DNA from: an uncultured Collinsella sp.
Lineage (GTDB): Bacteria; Actinomycetota; Coriobacteriia; Coriobacteriales; Coriobacteriaceae
Assembly (NCBI GenBank): GCA_959019945.1
Contig: CAUEQD010000017.1
Span: 1 to 41,219, forward strand
Direction: 5' to 3'
DNA length: 41,219 nt
A program made the translations under genes and the position numbers. This document shows positions 1 to 6,914 of this stretch, piece by piece. Under the pieces are notes generated by a model. It searched no databases, was not told where the DNA came from, and saw only the letters and a list, made by a program, of their open reading frames with translations. Position 1 is the stretch's first letter. Each line of letters opens with the position of its first letter.

Positions 1-4
1 GGCT

Positions 5-36
5 ATTATACCACGGTGGCATCACCTATATGTCAA
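5..36 (-). promoter_or_regulatory. Strong promoter-like sequence pointing out of the window
   Basis: On the minus strand a perfect TTGACA (31-36) and a perfect TATAAT (5-10) occur. The TATAAT is preceded by TGG, making an extended -10. The 20-base spacer is longer than the usual 17, so the extended -10 may carry the activity. It overlaps the 3' end of the truncated CAT frame and would drive a gene beyond the left edge. Confidence 0.45.
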
Positions 37-201
37 TGTTGGTCTAACAGAGCCATAGAATTTGCGCTGGATGAGCGACTCGTCGGAAAGCTCGTAGGGC
101 ATGTCGTGGAAACCGATGCCCTTGCCAAAGACAACAACCTCTCGGCCGTCATCGCTGGCGGCGAGAGCAACGTTATTGTTGATCTTCTTTAAAATGAGCA
201 T
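22..201 (-). CDS. Orphan CAT RNA-binding domain of a BglG/LicT-type antiterminator (truncated)
   Basis: This 59-residue frame starts MLILKKINNNVALA and continues through FGKGIGFHDMPYEL. That is the co-antiterminator (CAT) RNA-binding domain of BglG/LicT/SacY proteins, which binds RAT hairpins in leaders of sugar PTS operons. The start has a good Shine-Dalgarno (GAGGAG, 8 bases upstream). Family members continue after about residue 50 into two PTS regulation domains (PRD1, PRD2), giving about 280 residues. Here the homology stops near residue 50 (FYG) and a TGA follows nine residues later. The two PRDs are therefore missing, at least from this frame. It may be a remnant cut by a rearrangement near position 50 or a free-standing CAT peptide. 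The window edge prevents seeing what lies beyond. The identification of the domain is firm; its function is not. Confidence 0.72.
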   Translation of the reverse strand: MLILKKINNNVALAASDDGREVVVFGKGIGFHDMPYELSDESLIQRKFYGSVRPTLTYR

Positions 202-391
202 GAAAAAACTCCTCGGACATCGGCGCTAGACGACGGGGCGCTATTCCTCGTCTTCTATTATGCGCAAGTGATGCCTCCCGAGGAGTAACAAACTTGTAAG
301 CACGGGTGTGATTGTGCACGAAACTTGCACGCCGCGTAACCCCAGTCTACGTGAAAGTCCGCCGAACGGTAGAAAAACGCCCGCGAACGGC

Positions 392-432
392 AAAACCGCC
401 ACAAAGGAGACTGGCCCCTTTGTGGTGGTTTT
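392..432. terminator. Hairpin between CAT ORF and phosphatase (repeat-family copy 1)
   Basis: Two 16-base arms (392-407 and 417-432) pair with a single G-T mismatch and end in AAAA/TTTT on both sides. It lies just past the stop of the minus-strand phosphatase gene, where it can terminate. The arm sequence CCACAAAGG and the CCCC loop are shared with hairpins at 1087-1119 and others in this window, so it is also a copy of a dispersed repeat. Confidence 0.7.
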
Positions 433-437
433 AGCGA

Positions 438-1022
438 CTACTCGCGTGGGATGCCGTAGGGGTTGTAGAGGTCTGCAAAGGCAAACGTGCTGGTAGTAGG
501 GTCAAAATCGAGCTCGAGCACACAGCAGTTGCCGATACGGTTCTTCATTTTGAGCGGATCCACGCCCACGGTGCGCATGACCTGAGCCACTGCGGCGCCA
601 TGGCCCACGCACAGCACGCTCTCGTGCCCGGGACGCTGCATGAGCTCGGTGATGGTCGCCATCATGCGCTCGCGAAACTCAACCTCGCCCTCACCGTCAT
701 ACTGCTTATAAAAATCACCGTAGGGCAGGCGCGGATTCAAATCCTCGCTCGCACCCTCAAACTTGCCAAAGTTCCATTCCTTAAGGCCTTTGACGCGCTC
801 GTAAGGCTGACCGGGAAATGCCAGCTCGAGCGTGTCGCACGCGCGCTCGGATGTTGAACTGTAGGCATGGTCGAACGTAAGGCCGCGTTCGCGCAGCGTC
901 GTGCCCACGGCCTTGGCCTGCTCGATTCCCAATTCGGTAAGCGGCGAATCACACCAGCCCTGCTTACGGCGAAGCAGATTAAAAAGCGTCTGACCGTGGC
1001 GCATAAAGCACAGCTTTGACAT
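438..1022 (-). CDS. Histidine phosphatase family protein (phosphoglycerate mutase-like)
   Basis: The protein is 194 residues. It opens with the branch-1 histidine phosphatase signature FMRHGQT (catalytic His9, Arg8) and carries the second catalytic histidine in CVGHGAAV near residue 140. It also has the usual SSTSERACDT and KEWNFGKFEG segments. These enzymes hydrolyse phosphomonoesters through a phosphohistidine. The family includes cofactor-dependent phosphoglycerate mutase, cobalamin phosphatase CobC and many sugar phosphatases, and nothing here fixes the substrate. The length is that of the small phosphatase branch, not of true GpmA (about 230-250 residues). It follows the Mo-cofactor genes on the same strand but is separated from them by two hairpins, so it is probably transcribed on its own. 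Confidence 0.85.
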   Translation of the reverse strand: MSKLCFMRHGQTLFNLLRRKQGWCDSPLTELGIEQAKAVGTTLRERGLTFDHAYSSTSERACDTLELAFPGQPYERVKGLKEWNFGKFEGASEDLNPRLPYGDFYKQYDGEGEVEFRERMMATITELMQRPGHESVLCVGHGAAVAQVMRTVGVDPLKMKNRIGNCCVLELDFDPTTSTFAFADLYNPYGIPRE

Positions 1023-1086
1023 GGAACCTCCCTGGAAAGTGTTTTCCTATGCGATTATGGCACCTTAAAGCAGCTCCGAGCCAAAA

Positions 1087-1119
1087 CCACCACAAAGGTG
1101 CCTGTCCCCTTTGTGGTGG
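1087..1119. repeat. Hairpin repeat, family copy 2
   Basis: Perfect 12-base arms (1087-1098, 1108-1119; CCACCACAAAGG) surround the loop TGCCTGTCC. It nearly matches the hairpin at 392-432. It sits between the phosphatase start and the Mo-cofactor operon end, and it lacks a clear T tract. Confidence 0.6.
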
Positions 1120-1138
1120 AAGTGACGTTTGCCCAGAT

Positions 1139-1179
1139 AAAACCTGCCAAAATAAACCTGTCCCTTTTTGGCAGGTTTT
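1139..1179 (-). terminator. Terminator hairpin of the moaA-moaC/mobB operon (repeat copy 3)
   Basis: Perfect 14-base arms (AAAACCTGCCAAAA at 1139-1152, its complement at 1166-1179) enclose a loop containing CCTGTCCC. The arm overlaps the stop codon of the moaC-mobB gene. It ends in a T run in the minus direction, as expected for an intrinsic terminator. The loop motif is shared with the two neighbouring hairpins. Confidence 0.65.
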
Positions 1180-2467
1180 AGGCGAGATAGTCTTGAATCA
1201 AATCGCAGATGGCTCGGGCGTCGTTGATGTTGATGGCTCGGGTCGCAAGGCCGGCGTCGAAGGCCTGACGTGCCAGGGCCTCGTTGCAGGCAAGCGCCAG
1301 CGTATGGCCGTCAACCAAGTCGAGCGAGCTCTTGCCACGCAAGCGATCGACACCGGAGCGCGCGACCACGATGTTGTCGAAGCCCTCGGTCTTATAGCCC
1401 TCGATGATCACCACGTCGACGTCGTTGTAGCGCGACAGCAGCTCGCGCGCGGGCATCTCGTCCTCCTCGCGCGTGTCGGCGTACTCCGCCCAGCGCGTGG
1501 CGCAAATGAGGCCCACGTGCTTGGAGCCCGCCTGATGATGGCGCCAGGTGTCCTTGGCGGGCACGTCGATATCGAAGCCGTGATGCCCGTGGTGTTTGAG
1601 CGAACCCACGCGAAGGCCACGACGAGTGAGCTCGGCGATGACCTTCTCGACAAGCGTGGTCTTGCCCGAGTTCTGGTAGCCGATAAACGCGATCGCGGGA
1701 ACGGCCGGTGTTGGAGCTGCGGGCGCGCTCGCGGGCGCGACGCCATCGGCAGCGGCGGCCTCGGCAGCAGCAGCTTGACGCTCCGCGCGATCCCACACGC
1801 CCGAGCGGCCGCCCTCCTTGTGCAGCAGGCGCACGTCGACGATCTCCATACCGCGATCGACCGCCTTGCACATGTCATAGATGGTCAGGCACGCGGCGCT
1901 CGCGCCGGTCAACGCCTCCATCTCGATACCCGTCTTGCCCGTCACGCCGGCCGTAACCAGCACGTGAAAGCCAACCTGCCCGTCCGCGCGCGCCGGCGCC
2001 CAGCCCTCGGGCACGTCATCGACAGGCGTCCCCGCCGGAGCGATGGGCGCAATGTCGCACTTGCTCTTGGTAATGAGCAGCGGATGGCACATGGGGATGA
2101 TGTCGCTCGTGCGTTTGATGGCCATGATGCCCGCCACGCGCGCGCAGGCAAGCACGTCGCCCTTTTTGGCGCGGTCCTGCAACACCATAGCCTGCGTCTC
2201 GGGATGCATAAGGATGGTGCCCTCGGCGATGGCGATGCGATGGGTCTCGGCCTTGTCGGACACGTCGACCATGCGCACCTCGCCCTTGGCGTCCACGTGC
2301 GTCAGCTCGTCGCGACGGGCGTCGCGGGCGGGCTCGGCGACAGCGCTGGCAGTCGGCTGCACGGACGCGTCGACGTTGCCAGCATTCGCCGCAGCCGTGA
2401 CTTTGTGGGCAGACATCGCGGCCCTGCGAGCGGCCTTGGTGGCATCGGCGTACCTGCTCTTGGCCAT
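1178..2467 (-). CDS. moaC-mobB: MoaC-MobB fusion, molybdenum cofactor biosynthesis
   Basis: The protein is 429 residues with two domains. After a low-complexity, Ala-rich N-terminus (1-60), residues about 65-225 are MoaC, cyclic pyranopterin monophosphate synthase. It has MVDVSDKAETHR, the MCHPLLITK active-site segment and VTGKTGIEMEALTGASAA. An Ala/Pro linker (about 228-257) leads to MobB, a P-loop GTPase (GYQNSGKTT, about 263-271) thought to help attach guanine dinucleotide to molybdopterin. Normally the two are separate proteins. The ATG at 2467 was chosen because it follows GGAGGATGATCAT. The SD is formed by the last two codons of moaA, which ends five bases upstream, so translation is coupled. 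An upstream alternative start at 2512 would overlap moaA and has weaker support. Confidence 0.9.
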   Translation of the reverse strand: MAKSRYADATKAARRAAMSAHKVTAAANAGNVDASVQPTASAVAEPARDARRDELTHVDAKGEVRMVDVSDKAETHRIAIAEGTILMHPETQAMVLQDRAKKGDVLACARVAGIMAIKRTSDIIPMCHPLLITKSKCDIAPIAPAGTPVDDVPEGWAPARADGQVGFHVLVTAGVTGKTGIEMEALTGASAACLTIYDMCKAVDRGMEIVDVRLLHKEGGRSGVWDRAERQAAAAEAAAADGVAPASAPAAPTPAVPAIAFIGYQNSGKTTLVEKVIAELTRRGLRVGSLKHHGHHGFDIDVPAKDTWRHHQAGSKHVGLICATRWAEYADTREEDEMPARELLSRYNDVDVVIIEGYKTEGFDNIVVARSGVDRLRGKSSLDLVDGHTLALACNEALARQAFDAGLATRAININDARAICDLIQDYLA

Positions 2468-2471
2468 ATGA

Positions 2472-3527
2472 TCATCCTCCGATTTGGGACATAAATCGTT
2501 GCGTGCCCTCAATTATCGCGTGTTCCTGCGGTTTGTGGGACACGGCATCGCGCCAAATCGAAAGTACCTGCATATCATCACCACGGCGCAGCGCCTCACG
2601 CACCGAATACTCGGCATCGCTAAACAAGCACGGGCGCACGTTGCCATCGGCCGTCAGGCGCAGACGGTTGCAATTCGCACAAAAATGGTTGGACATGGCG
2701 CTAATGAAGCCGACCGTTCCCGCCGCGCCCGGAAAGTGCCAATAGCGCGCAGGGCCCGCGCCGGCAGGAGCGTCGTTGATGTCGAGCGGCTCGAGCTCGC
2801 CCAGTCCCGTCGCGGCGGCCCCGGCATTGATACGCGCCCGCAGCTCGTCACTCGGCACGGTATCGCTCGCATCCCACAGCTCAGGATTGAGCGCGGGCGC
2901 ATGCGGGTCCACAGTGCAATGCGAGCTCGTGCGCTCGTCGCCAATGGGCATGTATTCGATAAAGCGCAGGTGGATGGGGCGGTCGAGCGTGAGTCGCGCG
3001 AGGGCCGCCACATCCTGGTTGAGCCGGCGCACCACAACACAGTTGACCTTAACGGGCTCAAAGCCCCAAGCCAGCGCCGCATCGATGCCAGCCATGGTCT
3101 GCTCGAGCCGACCCAGACGCGTGATCTTTCCAAAGAGCGTAGGGTCGAGCGTGTCGAGCGAGATATTGACGCGGTTAAGCCCCGCATCTTTGAGCTGCGG
3201 CGCCAGCTTGGGCAGCAGGGCGCCGTTGGTGGTGAGCGAGATGTCCTCGATCTGCGGAATCGCGCGGATGTCACGAATGAGCGGAATGATACGGCGGCTG
3301 ACCAGCGGCTCGCCGCCCGTCAGGCGCACGCGGCGAATGCCCTCCCCCGCCACCAAGCGCACAAAGCGGGCGATTTCCTCGGCACTGAGCAGCTCGTCGT
3401 GTGCACGGGGCGCCACGCCATCGGCCGGCATGCAATAGATGCAGCGGAAATTGCACTTGTCGGTAACGGCAATGCGCAGGTAGTTGATGTCGCGGCCAAA
3501 GCCGTCATGTTGCACGTGCCCGTCCAC
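2472..3527 (-). CDS. moaA: GTP 3',8-cyclase MoaA (radical SAM)
   Basis: The protein is 351 residues. It carries the radical-SAM cysteine motif CNFRCIYC (Cys25, Cys29, Cys32) directly after DINYLRIAVTD, and the MoaA-specific C-terminal Fe-S cysteines in FCANCNRLRLTADGNVRPCL. MoaA converts GTP to 3',8-cyclo-GTP, the first step of molybdenum cofactor synthesis, and the product is taken on by MoaC encoded next. The start is GTG with a strong SD (GGGGAGGG, six bases away). The gene is five bases from the moaC-mobB start, forming a two-gene operon. MoaD, MoaE and MoeA are not in this window. Confidence 0.93.
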   Translation of the reverse strand: MDGHVQHDGFGRDINYLRIAVTDKCNFRCIYCMPADGVAPRAHDELLSAEEIARFVRLVAGEGIRRVRLTGGEPLVSRRIIPLIRDIRAIPQIEDISLTTNGALLPKLAPQLKDAGLNRVNISLDTLDPTLFGKITRLGRLEQTMAGIDAALAWGFEPVKVNCVVVRRLNQDVAALARLTLDRPIHLRFIEYMPIGDERTSSHCTVDPHAPALNPELWDASDTVPSDELRARINAGAAATGLGELEPLDINDAPAGAGPARYWHFPGAAGTVGFISAMSNHFCANCNRLRLTADGNVRPCLFSDAEYSVREALRRGDDMQVLSIWRDAVSHKPQEHAIIEGTQRFMSQIGG

Positions 3528-3659
3528 GCGGCCCTCCCCTCACGCGGCGTTTTATTCTTCGGAAAACATAATACCCCACGAGAGAATTATGCCGACACCC
3601 GTACGACAGGACAGGTCGCTTCGAGCAAGACCGGCTTCCCAAGCCCATCCTCAGCATAC

Positions 3660-3724
3660 AAACCATCACAACATTCGATGCTTTTCCCGTTTTTGGCGAT
3701 AAACGTCGAATGTTGTGATGGCTT
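3660..3724. repeat. 60-bp hairpin element, copy A
   Basis: Perfect 16-base arms (3663-3678 and 3706-3721; CCATCACAACATTCGA) enclose a 27-base loop beginning TGCTTTTCCCG. A near-identical copy lies at 4902-4966, so the two flank the nuclease-fold gene. There is no T tract typical of a simple terminator. It looks like a REP/MITE-style palindromic repeat. Confidence 0.8.
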
Positions 3725-3762
3725 GCCTGCCCACGGCACCCCGTAGAAGGACCAAAGCGCCC

Positions 3763-4800
3763 CTAAAGACCGCCGTCCCAGTGCCGAATCACAAATTCTC
3801 GCAGGTCGTTCTGACGTTTCTGGAACGCTTCGCTTCGGTCGCACGTGAGGCCCATAGCGAGCGCGATGGCGTTCATCGCCCGGTGCAATTGCAGCTGGTG
3901 GGCAAACTGAGTCCCGGTGAGGACGATCATCCTAAAGCCCAGCGCGCTCAGCACGGTCATACGCTCCGCATCCGACGCGCTGCGCTGTTTATCAAGATGG
4001 TCCGAACCGTTGTATTCAATCCCCGTACCGCTCGCAGGCGCATATACGTCGATCTCGAAATACCCGGCCTTTGCGAGATACTTGAACTCGTTGGGAACAT
4101 CGACCCGATGGTTGAGCTCGATCTTGGCGTATCCCAGCCCGCCCTGGGAACGTTTTGCTACGACCATGATTGCGGTGGCCGTCTCCATGGGCGACCGCGC
4201 GCCATCGTGCACGCGCTTGAGCACGGCGGCCGCGCGTATAGCCCCCTGACGAGATCGGTTCTCATTGCAATAGGCAATCAAGTCGGCAACGGTATACCTC
4301 TGCCCCATCTCGACATAATCGTCCGTCGACAGATGATTCAAATGGTATCGGGCACAGATTTCGTAGCCATATTCCAGCTGCTCGGGTTCGCTCATCCACG
4401 AACCCGCTTGGACAAAACACATGACCTCATCAACCACCAGAAGGCCCTCTGCCACCTCGATAAGATGGCTTGGAGGTACCGGCGCCCCAAACACGTGGCA
4501 CCTAAATCCAGCCGGCGTCGAGCGCTCAAAATCGAAGTTGACGAGCGTGTCGATATGATCGAGCTCTTCTCGTGGAATACCGAGCGAAACCAGATAGTCG
4601 GTAACGATCCCAACTGCCGTCGAAGCCCTCAGCCCCTTGGCATCGAGCCCCAATTTGGGCAGGTCCGCAGTCGGCTCCGCCTCGTTAGCAAGCGAGTCCT
4701 CATCGTATAGGCTGCTTGCTCGCGAGAGCGGCTCGGACGGGCGCGCCACGTTGTGGTACAGCCAGGCAGTCTTATGGGACAGGACGATCGGCAGGTCCAT
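3763..4800 (-). CDS. Protein with C-terminal DUF559/Vsr-like nuclease fold
   Basis: The protein is 345 residues. The N-terminal two thirds is not recognised; it has no membrane segment. From residue about 200 the sequence follows the pattern of DUF559 proteins of the PD-(D/E)xK nuclease fold. It has SPMET (Glu206), EIDVYAP (Asp251), GIEYNGSDH (Glu262), then an Arg/Asp-rich helix (DAERMTVLSALGFRMIVLT). In this family the first three acids form the metal site. The canonical Lys is replaced by Asn264, so activity is uncertain. The start follows GGAGGGCTC. It is a lone gene bracketed by two copies of the same 60-bp hairpin, which suggests acquisition or at least an accessory role such as DNA repair or defence. 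That role is inference. Confidence 0.6.
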   Translation of the reverse strand: MDLPIVLSHKTAWLYHNVARPSEPLSRASSLYDEDSLANEAEPTADLPKLGLDAKGLRASTAVGIVTDYLVSLGIPREELDHIDTLVNFDFERSTPAGFRCHVFGAPVPPSHLIEVAEGLLVVDEVMCFVQAGSWMSEPEQLEYGYEICARYHLNHLSTDDYVEMGQRYTVADLIAYCNENRSRQGAIRAAAVLKRVHDGARSPMETATAIMVVAKRSQGGLGYAKIELNHRVDVPNEFKYLAKAGYFEIDVYAPASGTGIEYNGSDHLDKQRSASDAERMTVLSALGFRMIVLTGTQFAHQLQLHRAMNAIALAMGLTCDRSEAFQKRQNDLREFVIRHWDGGL

Positions 4801-4901
4801 GAGCCCTCCAATGGAGTCGGATAACCAACCTTATTCCCCGGCCCACGGGTCCGCACACCTTCGTGCGCAAGAAAGCGATTCCACCCGGTCGAGTGGCAGA
4901 A

Positions 4902-4966
4902 AAACCATCACAACATTCGATGCTTTTCCCGATTTTGGCGAAAAACGTCGAATGTTGTGATGGTTT
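4902..4966. repeat. 60-bp hairpin element, copy B
   Basis: Perfect 19-base arms (4902-4920 and 4948-4966) with a 27-base loop. Arms and loop match the copy at 3660-3724 with only a few differences, so loop sequence as well as stem is conserved. It lies between the nuclease-fold gene start and the end of the ABC transporter operon. Confidence 0.8.
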
Positions 4967-5015
4967 GAGGCGAGGTGAGGAGCATGGAGGGACCAAAGCA
5001 TCGTGCTCGAACGGG

Positions 5016-6914
5016 TTAATCCAACTCTTTTAAGCCATGCGCCAGCTGCCAGTACTCGCCGTGCTGGGCGAGCAGCTCTTCGTGGGTGCCGCGTTCGATG
5101 ATGCGGCCGTGTTCGAGGACCATGATGGCGTCGGCGTCGCGGACGGTGGACAGGCGGTGCGCGATCATAAACGTGGTGCGTCCGCGCATGATGCGGTCCA
5201 TACCGCGCTCGATGAGCTTTTCGGTGCGCGTGTCAATGGAGCTCGTGGCCTCGTCCAGGATGAGCACCGGCGGATCGGCCACGGCCACGCGCGCGATAGC
5301 GAGCAGCTGCCGCTGGCCCTGTGACAGGTTGGCACCATCGGCCGTAACCGGCGTGTCGTAGCCTTGTGGCAAGCGGCGGATAAACGAGTCGGCGCAGGCG
5401 GCCTCGGCGGCAGCGCGCACTTCCTCGTCGGTCGCGTCGAGCTTGCCAAAGCGGATATTCTGCGCAATGGTGCCGCTAAACAGGTGCGTATCCTGCAGCA
5501 CAATGCCGAGCGACCCGCGCAGGCTGGCCTTGGCAATGTGCTTGACGTCGATGCCGTCGTACGTGATCTCGCCGTCATCGACCTCGTAGAAGCGGTTGAT
5601 GAGGTTGGTGATGGTCGTCTTTCCGGCGCCCGTCGAACCCACAAAAGCGATCTTTTGTCCCGGCTTGGCAAACAGGTTGAGGTCCGTGAGCACGCGCGTG
5701 CCCGGCACGTAGGAAAAGTCCACGGCATGGAAGCGCACGTCGCCGGCAAGCGGGACGAGGCCGGTGACAAGCTCGGTGCCGTCGGCAGCCACCGCACGGC
5801 CCGCGTCATCGACCGAGGCCACATCGTGCAAATGCCCGTACGCGCCCACGCCACGGCCCTCGGGAATCTTCCACGCCCACGCGGACTCGCCCGTCTGCAC
5901 CAGCTCCACGCAACCCTCGTCCACCTCGGGCTCAAGGTCCATTGCGGCGAACAGGCGCTCAGCACCGGCCAGCGCGTTGAGCAAGAAGTTGCCCAGCTGC
6001 GTGAACTGGTTGATGGGCATGGCCGCCTGGCGCACAAAGACCAGGTAGCTTGCAAGTGCGCCCACATCGGCGAGCCCCTTGATGCAGAGCATGCCGCCCG
6101 CCACGGCGACGATGGCATAGTTGACGTAGCCAATCACGACGGTCATGGGCACCATGGAGTTGGCATAGCTCACGGCGGCGGTGCCGGTGCGGCGAAGCTC
6201 GTCGTTGCGGCAGGTGAAGCCGGCAACATTCGCCGCCTCGCGGTTAAAGACCTTGATGACCTTTTGGCCCGAGACCATCTCTTCGATATATCCGTCCAGG
6301 TCGCCAAGCGATGCCTGCTGGGCGGCAAAGAAGCGCTTAGAGCGCGCGCCCGAATAGCGCGCATACAGCACAATGGCCGCATCGCACACGAGTGTGATAA
6401 TCGTGAGCTGCCAGTTAAGGATGATGAGCATGGCCGTGGTGCCCACAACCTGAATGGCGGCCTGAATCACGTTGGCAAAGCTGTTGTTGAGCGCCTCGGA
6501 GACGGTGTCGACGTCGTTGGTGAAAAAACTCATGATGTCGCCCGAGCGCGTGCTGTCAAAATAACTGAGCGGCAGCGTCTGGATGTGCGCGAACAGGTCG
6601 CGGCGAATATCGGACACCACGCGTTGGGCCGCACGCACCATGATCTGTGAGTAGCCCAGGGCCGAGAGCACGCCCGCGGCGTAGATGATCGCCGTCAGGA
6701 TGACCTGCCTGGCAAGCAGTTCCTCCCCGCCCGTGGCCAAACCGTTAACGATGGGGCGCACCATGTAGGTGCCGGCGAGGCTCGCGATGGCGGCGACGGA
6801 GGCGAGCACGCCCACCGCGAGCAACGAGAACTTGGCATGCCCCATGTAGGAGAGCAGGCGGCGCACCGTGCGCTTGAGGTCGGCCGGGCGTGCTTGGGCT
6901 GCGGTCTTAGGCAT
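5016..6914 (-). CDS. ABC exporter half-transporter, canonical ATPase subunit
   Basis: The protein is 632 residues. A six-helix type I exporter domain (about 25-320) is followed by an ATPase domain. Its Walker A is VGSTGAGKTT (about 425-434), its signature LSQGQ, its Walker B with catalytic Glu is LILDEATSSID, and its switch histidine is MIAHRLSTV. All catalytic residues are canonical. Between the two domains is an unusual insert of about 60 residues (331-390). The ATG at 6914 overlaps the end of the partner gene by eight bases (ATGCCTAA) and is preceded by AGGGGGTGA, so the two are translationally coupled. With the degenerate partner it would form a heterodimeric exporter in the cytoplasmic membrane. 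The substrate is unknown; drugs, lipids or peptides are typical. The frame stays open upstream inside the partner gene but is not coding there. Confidence 0.9.
   Translation of the reverse strand: MPKTAAQARPADLKRTVRRLLSYMGHAKFSLLAVGVLASVAAIASLAGTYMVRPIVNGLATGGEELLARQVILTAIIYAAGVLSALGYSQIMVRAAQRVVSDIRRDLFAHIQTLPLSYFDSTRSGDIMSFFTNDVDTVSEALNNSFANVIQAAIQVVGTTAMLIILNWQLTIITLVCDAAIVLYARYSGARSKRFFAAQQASLGDLDGYIEEMVSGQKVIKVFNREAANVAGFTCRNDELRRTGTAAVSYANSMVPMTVVIGYVNYAIVAVAGGMLCIKGLADVGALASYLVFVRQAAMPINQFTQLGNFLLNALAGAERLFAAMDLEPEVDEGCVELVQTGESAWAWKIPEGRGVGAYGHLHDVASVDDAGRAVAADGTELVTGLVPLAGDVRFHAVDFSYVPGTRVLTDLNLFAKPGQKIAFVGSTGAGKTTITNLINRFYEVDDGEITYDGIDVKHIAKASLRGSLGIVLQDTHLFSGTIAQNIRFGKLDATDEEVRAAAEAACADSFIRRLPQGYDTPVTADGANLSQGQRQLLAIARVAVADPPVLILDEATSSIDTRTEKLIERGMDRIMRGRTTFMIAHRLSTVRDADAIMVLEHGRIIERGTHEELLAQHGEYWQLAHGLKELD

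Noticed and set aside
3540..3660. Moco riboswitch upstream of moaA
   Set aside because: No recognisable conserved riboswitch core; only a possible TATTAT -10 and the palindromic repeat further upstream were seen.
3763..4800. Transposase carried between the two hairpin repeats
   Set aside because: The protein follows the DUF559/Vsr-like nuclease pattern and lacks DDE, HUH (HxH plus Tyr) or serine/tyrosine recombinase motifs.
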